The notes under the pieces were generated by a model. It ran no database searches, was not told the origin of the DNA, and saw only the letters and a list, made by a program, of their open reading frames with translations. Shown in pieces: positions 47,479-56,091 of a DNA stretch of 64,000 bases (its first letter is position 1; every line of letters begins with the position of its first letter). The position numbers and the translations under genes are program-made. The DNA is from Achromobacter kerstersii. GTDB lineage: Bacteria; Pseudomonadota; Gammaproteobacteria; Burkholderiales; Burkholderiaceae_B. Where the stretch lies: positions 186,001 to 250,000 of the forward strand of contig NZ_CADIJQ010000002.1 of assembly GCF_902859595.1 (NCBI RefSeq), in the 5' to 3' direction.

Positions 47479-50346
47479 ATGTCTTCGGAAATAGAATCTC
47501 TATCCACGTCTTATCTCTTTGGGGGTAACGCCCCGTATGTTGAGGAGCTTTACGAAGCCTACCTCGACAATCCCGGTTCGGTTCCTGATAACTGGCGCGA
47601 ATATTTCGACCAGTTGCAGCACGCTCCCGCTACCGACGGCCAGGAATCCACTCGCGACCAGGCCCACGCTCCCATCGTCGAATCGTTCGCCCAGCGCGCC
47701 AAGGCCAATGCCTTTGTGCAACGTACGGCCGAACCCGATCTGAGCGTCGCCAGCAAGCAAGTGTCGGTGCAATCGCTGATTGCCGCCTACCGTTCGCTGG
47801 GTTCGCGCTGGGCCGATCTGGACCCGCTCAAGCGCCAAGAGCGCCCGCCGATCCCGGAACTCGATCCCGCCTTCTACGGCCTGACCGAAGCCGATCTGGA
47901 TCAAACCTACTCGGCCACCAACACCTACTTCACGACCGCCAGCACCATGACGCTGCGCGACATCCTGAAGGCGCTGCGCGACACGTATTGCCGCAGCATC
48001 GGTGCTGAATTCACGCACATCTCCGACCCCGCCGCCAAGCGCTGGATTCAGGAACGCCTGGAAACCACGCTGGGTGCGCCGACCTACTCGGTCGAAGAAA
48101 AGCGCCACATCCTGCAGCAGCTGACCGAGTCCGAAGGCCTCGAGCGCTTCCTGCACACCAAGTACGTCGGCCAGAAGCGTTTCTCGCTGGAAGGCGGCGA
48201 AAGCTTCATCGCCTCGATGGACGAAGTGGTGAACCACGCCGGTGAAAACGGCGTCCAGGAAATCGTGGTCGGCATGGCCCACCGCGGCCGCCTGAACCTG
48301 CTCGTGAACATCATGGGCAAGATGCCTGGCGACCTGTTCGCCGAGTTCGAAGGCAAGCACGCCGAAGGCCTGACCGACGGCGACGTGAAGTACCACAACG
48401 GCTTCTCCTCCGACCTGTCCACCCGTGGCGGCCCGGTCCACCTGTCGTTGGCGTTCAACCCGTCCCACCTTGAAATCGTCAACCCCGTGGTCGAAGGCAG
48501 CGTGCGCGCTCGCCAGGAACGCCGCGGTGACGCCGAAGGCAAGTCCGTGCTGCCGGTGCTGGTGCACGGCGACGCGGCTTTCGCCGGCCAAGGCGTGGTC
48601 ATGGAAACCCTGAACCTGGCCCAGACGCGCGGCTACGGTACGGGCGGCACGCTGCACATCGTCATCAACAACCAGATCGGCTTCACGACGTCTGACCCGC
48701 GTGACTCGCGTTCGACGCTGTATTGCACCGACGTCGTCAAGATGATCGAAGCCCCGGTGTTCCACGTCAACGGCGACGACCCCGAAGCCGTGGTGTTCGT
48801 CACCAAGCTGGCGCTGGACTACCGTCTGCAATTCCGTCACGACATCGTCGTGGACATCGTTTGCTTCCGCAAGCTGGGCCACAACGAGCAAGACACCCCG
48901 TCGCTGACGCAGCCCCTGATGTACAAGCGTATCGGCCATCACCCCGGCACGCGCAAGCTGTACGCCGACAAGCTGACCACGCAAGGCGTGCTGGCTGAAG
49001 GCGAAGCCGATCAACTGGTCAAGGACTACCGTCAGCTGATGGAAGACGGCCAGCGCACGATCGAACCCGTGCTGACCGACTACAAGAGCAAGTACGCGAT
49101 CGACTGGTCCCCGTTCCTGGGCGCCAAGTGGACCGACCAGGCCGACACGGCTGTGCCGCTGGCTGAGTTGAAGCGCATCGGCGAACGCATCACGACGGTT
49201 CCGGAAGGCTTCACGGTGCACCCGCTGGTCGCCAAGCTGCTGAACGACCGCCGCACGATGGCCAAGGGCGAATTGAACCTGGACTGGGGCATGGGCGAAC
49301 ACCTCGCTTTTGCGACCCTGGTGTCCTCGGGCTACGCCATCCGCATCACCGGCCAGGACTCGGGCCGTGGCACGTTCACGCACCGCCACGCCGTGCTGCA
49401 CGACCAGAACCGCGAACGCTGGAACGACGGCACCTACATTCCGCTGCAGAACGTGTCGGAAGGCCAGGCCCCGTTCACCGTCATCGACTCCGTGCTGTCC
49501 GAAGAGGCGGTGCTGGCCTTTGAATACGGTTACTCCAGCGCTGAACCGAACACGCTGACCATCTGGGAAGGCCAGTTTGGCGACTTCGTCAACGGCGCCC
49601 AGGTCGTGATCGATCAGTTCATCAGCTCCGGCGAAGCCAAGTGGGGCCGCCAGTCGGGCCTGACCCTGATGCTGCCGCACGGCTACGAAGGCCAAGGCCC
49701 CGAGCACTCGTCGGGCCGCATCGAGCGCTTCCTGCAACTGTGCGCCGACAACAACATGCAAGTGGTCCAGCCGACCTCTGCCTCGCAGATCTTCCACGTT
49801 CTGCGCCGCCAGATGATCCGCCCGTTCCGCAAGCCGCTGGTGCTGTTCACGCCGAAGTCGCTGCTGCGTAACAAGGACGCCGGCTCCCCCCTGACCGATC
49901 TGGCAGGCGGCAGCTTCCAGCCGGTGATCGGCGAAGTCGACGACACCATCGACGCCAGCAAGGTCAAGCGCGTTCTGGCTTGCTCGGGCAAGGTGTATTA
50001 CGACTTGGTCAACGCCCGCCGTGAGCGTGGCGCCGACAACGTCGCCATCGTCCGCGTCGAGCAGCTGTACCCGTTTGCGCACAAGTCGTTTGAAACGGAA
50101 CTGCGCAAGTACCCGAAGGCCACCGAAGTGATCTGGGTTCAGGACGAACCGCAGAACCAAGGCGCCTGGTTCTACGTTCAGCATCACGTGTACGAGAACA
50201 TGGTGGAAGGCCAGAAGCTGGGCTACGCCGGCCGCGCCGCGTCGGCATCGCCGGCCGTGGGCTACCTGGCCAAGCACCAGGAGCAGCAGAAGGCCCTGAT
50301 CGAAACGGCTTTCGCGCCCAAGTTCAAGGTCATGTTGACGAAGTAA
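47479..50346 (+). CDS. sucA: 2-Oxoglutarate dehydrogenase E1 component
   Basis: Decarboxylates 2-oxoglutarate with thiamine diphosphate and passes the succinyl group to E2. Length 955 is typical. The N-terminus has the short E1o segment YLFGGNAPYVEELYEAYLDNPGSV; the TPP site is GDAAFAGQGVVMETLNL; the second half has the FGDFVNGAQVVIDQFI and QGPEHSSGRIERFLQLC motifs of the family. First gene of odhA-odhB-lpdA, the name used in this lineage for sucAB-lpd. Confidence 0.97.
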   Translation: MSSEIESLSTSYLFGGNAPYVEELYEAYLDNPGSVPDNWREYFDQLQHAPATDGQESTRDQAHAPIVESFAQRAKANAFVQRTAEPDLSVASKQVSVQSLIAAYRSLGSRWADLDPLKRQERPPIPELDPAFYGLTEADLDQTYSATNTYFTTASTMTLRDILKALRDTYCRSIGAEFTHISDPAAKRWIQERLETTLGAPTYSVEEKRHILQQLTESEGLERFLHTKYVGQKRFSLEGGESFIASMDEVVNHAGENGVQEIVVGMAHRGRLNLLVNIMGKMPGDLFAEFEGKHAEGLTDGDVKYHNGFSSDLSTRGGPVHLSLAFNPSHLEIVNPVVEGSVRARQERRGDAEGKSVLPVLVHGDAAFAGQGVVMETLNLAQTRGYGTGGTLHIVINNQIGFTTSDPRDSRSTLYCTDVVKMIEAPVFHVNGDDPEAVVFVTKLALDYRLQFRHDIVVDIVCFRKLGHNEQDTPSLTQPLMYKRIGHHPGTRKLYADKLTTQGVLAEGEADQLVKDYRQLMEDGQRTIEPVLTDYKSKYAIDWSPFLGAKWTDQADTAVPLAELKRIGERITTVPEGFTVHPLVAKLLNDRRTMAKGELNLDWGMGEHLAFATLVSSGYAIRITGQDSGRGTFTHRHAVLHDQNRERWNDGTYIPLQNVSEGQAPFTVIDSVLSEEAVLAFEYGYSSAEPNTLTIWEGQFGDFVNGAQVVIDQFISSGEAKWGRQSGLTLMLPHGYEGQGPEHSSGRIERFLQLCADNNMQVVQPTSASQIFHVLRRQMIRPFRKPLVLFTPKSLLRNKDAGSPLTDLAGGSFQPVIGEVDDTIDASKVKRVLACSGKVYYDLVNARRERGADNVAIVRVEQLYPFAHKSFETELRKYPKATEVIWVQDEPQNQGAWFYVQHHVYENMVEGQKLGYAGRAASASPAVGYLAKHQEQQKALIETAFAPKFKVMLTK

Positions 50347-50449
50347 CCCTGACTTGATGCATGCGCCGCGCGCGGCAAGCGTTTTGGAACTCGATTTCGA
50401 ACCTTGCCGCGCCGCGTGACCAGAACACAAACTTTACGGAACAAACAAA

Positions 50450-51682
50450 ATGGCAATTACCGACGTCGTCGTCCCCCAACTTTCCGAATCCGTTTCCGAA
50501 GCGACCCTGCTGACCTGGAAGAAGCAGCCGGGCGCTGCCGTTGAAGCGGACGAAATCCTGATCGAAGTCGAAACCGACAAGGTTGTGCTGGAAGTGCCGG
50601 CTCCCGCTTCGGGCGTGCTGGCTGAAATCGTCAAGGGCGATGGCAGCACCGTGACCTCGGGCGAAGTGCTGGCCCGTATCGACACCGCCGCCAAGGCTGC
50701 CTCCGCCGCGACCGCTCCCGCCGCTGCCCCCAAGGCCGCTGAACAAGCCGCTGCCGCTCCGGCCGCTGCTGCCCCGGCCTCGTCCGCCGCTGCTGGCGTG
50801 GCCTCGCCCGCCGCTGCCAAGATCCTGGCCGAGAAGGGCGTTGACGCCGCTTCCGTGTCGGGCACCGGCCGTGACGGCCGCGTGACCAAGGGCGACGCCC
50901 TGGCCGCCAGCGCACCCGCCGCCAAGGCCGCGCCTGCCAAGGCCCCGGCTGCTCCGGCCCCGACCACGCTGTCGCTGGACGGCCGTCCGGAACAGCGCGT
51001 GCCGATGAGCCGCCTGCGCGCCCGCATCGCCGAACGCCTGCTGCAATCGCAGCAAGAAAACGCAATCCTGACCACGTTCAACGAAGTGAACATGCAAGCG
51101 GTCATCGATCTGCGCAGCAAGTACAAGGACAAGTTCGAAAAGGAACACGGCATCAAGCTGGGTTTCATGTCGTTCTTCGTCAAGGCCGCCGTTGCCGCCC
51201 TGAAGAAGTACCCGCTGATCAACGCGTCGATCGACGGCAAGGACATCATCTATCACGGCTACTTCGACATCGGTATCGCTGTCGGCAGCCCGCGTGGCCT
51301 GGTGGTGCCGATCCTGCGCAACGCCGACCAGCTGTCCATCGCTGAAATCGAAAAGACCATCGCTGACTTCGGCCGCCGCGCCGCTGACGGCAAGCTGGGC
51401 ATTGAAGAAATGACCGGCGGCACGTTCTCGATCTCCAACGGTGGCGTGTTCGGTTCGATGCTGTCGACCCCGATCATCAACCCGCCGCAATCGGCCATCC
51501 TGGGCGTGCACGCCACCAAGGATCGCGCTGTTGTCGAAAACGGCCAGATCGTCATCCGCCCGATGAACTACCTGGCGCTGTCCTACGACCACCGCATCAT
51601 CGACGGCCGCGAAGCCGTGCTGGGCCTGGTCGCCATGAAGGACGCCCTGGAAGATCCGCAGCGCCTGTTGCTGGACCTGTAA
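50450..51682 (+). CDS. sucB: Dihydrolipoamide succinyltransferase (E2 of 2-oxoglutarate dehydrogenase)
   Basis: The core of the complex. Residues 1-80 form a lipoyl domain with the lipoylated lysine in [10 protein letters not shown], followed by an alanine-proline linker, a peripheral E1/E3-binding domain ([20 protein letters not shown]), and the acyltransferase domain with catalytic [12 protein letters not shown] near the C-terminus. The linker is unusually long in alanine stretches. It follows sucA by 103 bases. Confidence 0.97.
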   Translation: MAITDVVVPQLSESVSEATLLTWKKQPGAAVEADEILIEVETDKVVLEVPAPASGVLAEIVKGDGSTVTSGEVLARIDTAAKAASAATAPAAAPKAAEQAAAAPAAAAPASSAAAGVASPAAAKILAEKGVDAASVSGTGRDGRVTKGDALAASAPAAKAAPAKAPAAPAPTTLSLDGRPEQRVPMSRLRARIAERLLQSQQENAILTTFNEVNMQAVIDLRSKYKDKFEKEHGIKLGFMSFFVKAAVAALKKYPLINASIDGKDIIYHGYFDIGIAVGSPRGLVVPILRNADQLSIAEIEKTIADFGRRAADGKLGIEEMTGGTFSISNGGVFGSMLSTPIINPPQSAILGVHATKDRAVVENGQIVIRPMNYLALSYDHRIIDGREAVLGLVAMKDALEDPQRLLLDL

Positions 51683-51811
51683 TCTCGACGCTCCGCGCGG
51701 CGCCGCACCGGGCCTTCCGGATCGCGGCGCCCCGGCCGGCCCACGGCTGGCCTCCGGCTCGCAAACACCGGGCGGGGCGTGTTCCACCCCACACTCATTC
51801 GCGAGAACACT

Positions 51812-53239
51812 ATGTCCAAACAATTTGACGTCGTCGTGATCGGCGCAGGCCCTGGCGGCTACATCGCCGCCATTCGCGCAGCGCAACTCGGCATGTCGGT
51901 CGCTTGCATCGACGCCTGGCAGAACGGCCAAGGCGGCCCGGCTCCTGGCGGTACGTGCACCAACGTCGGTTGCATCCCGTCCAAGGCGCTGCTGCAATCG
52001 TCCGAGCACTTCGAACAAGCCAACCACCACTTCGCCGAGCACGGCATCGAAGTCAAGGGCGTGAGCCTGAAGCTCGATACGCTGATCGGCCGCAAGAACA
52101 CGGTGGTCAAGCAAAACAACGACGGCATCCTGTACCTGTTCAAGAAGAACAAGGTCACGTTCTTCCACGGCAAGGGCCAGTTCAGCGGCCAAGTGGAAGG
52201 CGGCTGGGCCATCAAGGTCACCGGCACCGCCGAAGAAGACCTGGTTGCCAAGCACGTCGTGGTGGCAACGGGTTCGTCGGCGCGTGAATTGCCCGGCCTG
52301 CCGTTTGACGAAAAGGTCGTGCTGTCCAACGACGGCGCACTGAACATCGGCGCCGTGCCGAAGACGCTGGGCGTGATCGGCGCTGGCGTGATCGGCCTGG
52401 AAATGGGCAGCGTGTGGCGCCGCCTGGGTTCGGAAGTCACGATCCTGGAAGCCATGCCGGAATTCCTGGCTGCTGCCGACGGCCAAGTGGCCAAGGAAGC
52501 GCTGAAGGCGTTCACCAAGCAAGGCCTGAACATCCAGATGGGTGTGAAGATCGGCGAGATCAAGGCCACCGCCAAGTCGGTGACCGTGCCCTACGTCGAC
52601 GCCAAGGGCGCCGAGCAGAAGCTGGTGGTCGACAAGCTGATCGTCTCGATCGGCCGCGTGCCTTACACCGGCGGCCTGAACGCCGACGCCGTGGGCCTGA
52701 AGCTGGACGAACGCGGCTTCGTGGCCGTGGACGGCGATTGCAAGACCAACCTGCCGAACGTCTGGGCAGTGGGTGACGTGGTGCGCGGCCCGATGCTGGC
52801 GCACAAGGCCGAAGAAGAAGGTGTGGCGGTTGCCGAGCGCATCGCCGGCCAGCATGGCCACGTCAACTTCGACACCGTGCCGTGGGTCATCTACACGTCG
52901 CCGGAAATCGCCTGGGTCGGCAAGACCGAACAGCAGCTCAAGGCCGAAGGCCGCGAGTACAAGGCTGGCAGCTTCCCGTTCCTGGCCAACGGCCGCGCTC
53001 GCGCGCTGGGCGACACCACGGGCTTTGCCAAGGTGATCGCTGACGCCAAGACCGACGAAGTGTTGGGCGTGCACATTGTGGGCCCGATGGCCTCGGAGCT
53101 GATCTCGGAAGCCGTGACCATCATGGAATTCCGTGGCGCCGCTGAAGACATCGCCCGCATCTGCCACGCGCACCCGACGCTGTCGGAAGCCGTGAAGGAA
53201 GCCGCTCTGGCCGTGGACAAGCGCGCGTTGAACTTCTAA
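51812..53239 (+). CDS. lpdA: Dihydrolipoyl dehydrogenase (E3)
   Basis: Reoxidises the lipoyl group with NAD. A 475-residue disulphide oxidoreductase with FAD-binding [21 protein letters not shown], the redox-active pair in [16 protein letters not shown] (C-x4-C), an NAD-binding [20 protein letters not shown] and the C-terminal active-site [16 protein letters not shown]. The ATG at 51812 is preceded by a GCGAGAACACT stretch; an upstream in-frame GTG at 51779 is unlikely. Third gene of the operon and followed by a strong terminator. Confidence 0.97.
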   Translation: MSKQFDVVVIGAGPGGYIAAIRAAQLGMSVACIDAWQNGQGGPAPGGTCTNVGCIPSKALLQSSEHFEQANHHFAEHGIEVKGVSLKLDTLIGRKNTVVKQNNDGILYLFKKNKVTFFHGKGQFSGQVEGGWAIKVTGTAEEDLVAKHVVVATGSSARELPGLPFDEKVVLSNDGALNIGAVPKTLGVIGAGVIGLEMGSVWRRLGSEVTILEAMPEFLAAADGQVAKEALKAFTKQGLNIQMGVKIGEIKATAKSVTVPYVDAKGAEQKLVVDKLIVSIGRVPYTGGLNADAVGLKLDERGFVAVDGDCKTNLPNVWAVGDVVRGPMLAHKAEEEGVAVAERIAGQHGHVNFDTVPWVIYTSPEIAWVGKTEQQLKAEGREYKAGSFPFLANGRARALGDTTGFAKVIADAKTDEVLGVHIVGPMASELISEAVTIMEFRGAAEDIARICHAHPTLSEAVKEAALAVDKRALNF

Positions 53240-53264
53240 GCGTCCTTGACCTGAGCTAGACAGG

Positions 53265-53292
53265 GGGCGGGTTCAAGGACCCGCCCTTTTTT
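53265..53292 (+). terminator. Rho-independent terminator after the odh operon
   Basis: GGGCGGGT and ACCCGCCC pair at 53265-53272 and 53279-53286 around a six-base loop, followed by six T residues. It lies 26 bases past the lpdA stop and separates the operon from zapE. Confidence 0.93.
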
Positions 53293-53318
53293 CATTTTGG
53301 TTGGTTGAGCTAAGCCCC

Positions 53319-54410
53319 ATGAACGTCCGCGAATACTACGAACACGCCCTGGCCGAACGTGGCTACAAGCCCGATGCCGCGCAAAAGCTGGCCATCGACC
53401 GCTTGCAGCGCTATTACGACGAATGGGTCAAGTTCAAGTCGATGCGCTCGAACGCGCTGAAGAAGCTGCTGAATCGGCCCGACGTGCCGCGCGGCGTGTA
53501 TCTGTGGGGCGGGGTGGGGCGCGGCAAGAGCTTCCTGATGGATGCCTTCTACGCGACCGTGCCGGTGGTGCGCAAGACGCGTCTGCACTTTCACGAATTC
53601 ATGCGTGGCGTGCATCGCGAGCTGGAAGAAGTGAAGGGCATGCAAGATCCGCTGGACGAAGTGGCCAAGCGGGTCGCCAAGCGCTACCGCCTGATCTGCT
53701 TTGACGAATTCCACGTGTCGGATGTGGCCGACGCGATGATCCTGCACCGCTTGCTGCTCAAGCTGTTCGAATACGGCACGTCGTTTGTGATGACGTCCAA
53801 CTACGAGCCGTCCACGCTCTACACCGATGGCCTGCACCGCGACCGCGTGCTGCCCGCCATTGCGCTGATCCAGTCGCGCATGGACGTCATGAACGTGGAT
53901 GCCGGCGTGGATTACCGCCGCCGTTCGCTTGAGCAAGTGCAGTGCTTTCACACGCCGCTGGACGAGCACGCGCAGGCCGCGTTGCAAAAGGCGTTCGACA
54001 GCCTGGCCGACACGCCGCCGCAAGACCCGGTGCTGCATATCGAGCATCGCGAGATTCGCGCGCTGGCCTTGGCGGGGGCCGTGGTGTGGTTTGATTTCGC
54101 AACGCTTTGCGGCGGCCCGCGTTCGCAGAACGACTATCTGGAACTGGCCAACCGCTTCCACGCCGTGATCCTGTCTGGCGTGCCGAAGATGGGGCCGCGC
54201 CAGGCTTCCGAAGCACGCCGCTTCACGTGGCTGATCGACGTGTTCTACGACCACCGCGTGAAGCTCATCATGTCGGCCGAGTGCGAGCCGGAAGAGATCT
54301 ACACCGAAGGCGCGCTGGCCAATGAATTCCATCGCACTGTGTCGCGCATTCTTGAAATGCAGTCGCGCGAATACCTGGAATCGGAACGCCGCCTGACCGC
54401 GACGTTGTAG
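53319..54410 (+). CDS. zapE: Cell division ATPase ZapE (AFG1 family)
   Basis: A 363-residue AFG1-like P-loop ATPase. Walker A is GGVGRGKSFLMD, Walker B is LICFDEFHV, and family segments LHFHEFMRGVHREL, DAMILHRLL and SNYEPSTLYTDGLHRDR are present. ZapE is linked to Z-ring stability and, in mitochondria, to respiratory protein quality control. It comes directly after the odh operon terminator; no specific ribosome binding site stands out. ATG at 53319. Confidence 0.95.
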   Translation: MNVREYYEHALAERGYKPDAAQKLAIDRLQRYYDEWVKFKSMRSNALKKLLNRPDVPRGVYLWGGVGRGKSFLMDAFYATVPVVRKTRLHFHEFMRGVHRELEEVKGMQDPLDEVAKRVAKRYRLICFDEFHVSDVADAMILHRLLLKLFEYGTSFVMTSNYEPSTLYTDGLHRDRVLPAIALIQSRMDVMNVDAGVDYRRRSLEQVQCFHTPLDEHAQAALQKAFDSLADTPPQDPVLHIEHREIRALALAGAVVWFDFATLCGGPRSQNDYLELANRFHAVILSGVPKMGPRQASEARRFTWLIDVFYDHRVKLIMSAECEPEEIYTEGALANEFHRTVSRILEMQSREYLESERRLTATL

Positions 54411-54458
54411 TAATGCCGCATCCGGCCCCTGTTACACGGGGCCGGCGTGCATAAGATT

Positions 54459-54477
54459 GGTAATGCAAGTCATTATC
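54459..54477. promoter_or_regulatory. Fur box before the sigma factor gene
   Basis: GGTAATGCAAGTCATTATC matches the 19-base Fur consensus GATAATGATAATCATTATC at 15 positions. It lies 45 bases before the sigma factor start, so iron-bound Fur would repress the operon. Confidence 0.75.
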
Positions 54478-54521
54478 ACTTAAGATTTTGAGACTTTTGG
54501 TCCCGTACCGCTGTCTCAACT

Positions 54522-55052
54522 GTGTCCTCCTCCGTCCTTTCCTCATCGGCACCGTGCGCTGACGCTGTCGCGCCTGTCGATGGCCTGTACCGCGATCATC
54601 GTCCCTGGCTGTTCGGCTGGCTGCGCCGCAAGCTCGGTTGCGAGCATCGCGCCGAAGATCTGGCGCAGGATGTTTTCGTGCGCGTGATCCAAGGGCGCAA
54701 GGCCGTGCGCGCCAACGAGGCCCGCGCCTTGCTGACCACGATTGCGAAGGGGCTGGTCGTGGACCACCAGCGCCATGCCGCGCTGGAAAACGCCTACCTG
54801 AGCTATCTGGCCACGTTGCCCGAAGCGTATGCGCCGTCGCCCGAAACGCAGACAGAACAGCTGCAATCGTTAAAGCAACTGGACCGCCTGCTGGATGGCT
54901 TGCCGCCCAAGGCGCGCGCGGCATTTCTGATGTCGCAACTGGACGGGCTGACGTATCCCGAAATCGCCCAGCGTCTGAACGTATCCCTGAGTTCCGTCCA
55001 GCAGTACATGGTGCGCGCGATGTCCGCGTGCTACACGGCGTTCTATGAGTAA
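54522..55052 (+). CDS. ECF sigma factor, FecI-like
   Basis: A 176-residue ECF sigma factor. Region 2 is visible in LYRDHRPWLFGWLRRKLGC and AEDLAQDVFVRVIQG, region 4 in LDGLPPKARAAFLMSQLDG and TYPEIAQRLNVSLSSVQQYM. Expected to direct transcription of the downstream TonB-receptor gene when the cognate siderophore is bound outside. Start is a GTG at 54522; no good ribosome binding site is seen, so a later start is possible. It overlaps fecR by eight bases. Confidence 0.92.
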   Translation: MSSSVLSSSAPCADAVAPVDGLYRDHRPWLFGWLRRKLGCEHRAEDLAQDVFVRVIQGRKAVRANEARALLTTIAKGLVVDHQRHAALENAYLSYLATLPEAYAPSPETQTEQLQSLKQLDRLLDGLPPKARAAFLMSQLDGLTYPEIAQRLNVSLSSVQQYMVRAMSACYTAFYE

Positions 55053-56004
55053 CGCCGCAGGCCGCATGCCGCCGGACCCGGTCGTGCGCCAGGCGATTGC
55101 CTGGTGGGCCAAGCTGCAATCCGGCTTGGCTGACGCGCACGACCGGGAATCCTGTCGGGCCTGGCTGGCCGCGGACGCCGCGCACCAGCAGGCCTGGGAC
55201 CGTTTGCAGGCCATTGGCCGTGACGCCCGCCGCGTGCCAGCGGCCCTGGCGCACGCGGCCTTGAATGCGCCGCCGTCGCACGGCCGGCGGGCGGCGCTGC
55301 GCAGCTTGCTGGGGGTGACGGCGCTTGCCGCAACGGGCTGGGCGGGTTACCGGCACACGCCCTGGCAGCGCCTGGCGGCCGACGTGAGCACAAGCATTGG
55401 CGAGCGGCGCACGGTGGCGGTTGCCGATGGCTTGAGCATTACCTTGAATAGCGACAGCGCCGTGCGCTTGCGGCTGAGCGGCAACGCGCGCGGCATCGAT
55501 CTGCTGCGCGGCGAAATGCTGGTCGACACCGCCATGCGTCCCGGCGTGGACGCCTTGCGCGTAGACACGGGGTATGGCGAGTTGCGGGCGGAACACGCCC
55601 GCTTTGACTTGCGCCGTACCGATACCGGATCGCGCTTGGGCGTGTATGAAGGCAGCGTGGCCTTGCTGCGCGACGGCGTGTGGACGCATGCCGCCGCGGG
55701 CGAACGGCTGGCCTTTGCAGATGACGGTCTGCTTCACCGCAACGCGTCGGACTCCGACCGGCTGGCCTGGGTCGACGGCCTGGTGGTGGCCAAGGAATGG
55801 CGGCTGGATTATTTCGCGCAGTATCTGGCGCGCCAACGCATGGGCGTGATTCGCGTGGACCCGGCCGTGGCCGCTTTGCAGTTGTCAGGCGTGTTTCCGC
55901 TGGACGACGCCGAACGCGCGCTGAAGGCGCTGGAACCCGCGCTGCCCATCAGCGTGACGCGGCACACGCAATATTGGCTGCAAGTGAGCCCGCGTCAGAT
56001 TTGA
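55045..56004 (+). CDS. FecR-like anti-sigma/sigma-regulator protein
   Basis: A 319-residue inner-membrane protein. The cytoplasmic N-terminus has the FecR_N pattern with tryptophans (AIAWWAKLQSGLAD, CRAWLAADAAHQQAWDRL), followed by one membrane segment (SLLGVTALAATGWAGY) and a periplasmic FecR domain (IGERRTVAVADGLSITLNSDS, LLRGEMLVDT). It relays the signal from the receptor to the sigma factor. The eight-base overlap with the sigma gene indicates cotranslation. Confidence 0.92.
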   Translation: MSNAAGRMPPDPVVRQAIAWWAKLQSGLADAHDRESCRAWLAADAAHQQAWDRLQAIGRDARRVPAALAHAALNAPPSHGRRAALRSLLGVTALAATGWAGYRHTPWQRLAADVSTSIGERRTVAVADGLSITLNSDSAVRLRLSGNARGIDLLRGEMLVDTAMRPGVDALRVDTGYGELRAEHARFDLRRTDTGSRLGVYEGSVALLRDGVWTHAAAGERLAFADDGLLHRNASDSDRLAWVDGLVVAKEWRLDYFAQYLARQRMGVIRVDPAVAALQLSGVFPLDDAERALKALEPALPISVTRHTQYWLQVSPRQI

Positions 56005-56091
56005 CCGTTACAACTTTTTTGCCCGACGCATTGCAGGTTTTTGATCCCCATACGGAAAGGCAGAGATAGACCACCGTACAGGGAGAGTTTT

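Noticed and set aside
47247..47528. A 93-codon frame upstream of and overlapping sucA
   Set aside because: No ribosome binding site or recognisable domain and it overlaps the conserved start of SucA.
47500..50430. A 976-codon minus-strand frame opposite sucA
   Set aside because: Shadow of sucA codon bias; no motif. The same applies to 50330-53173 opposite sucB and lpdA.
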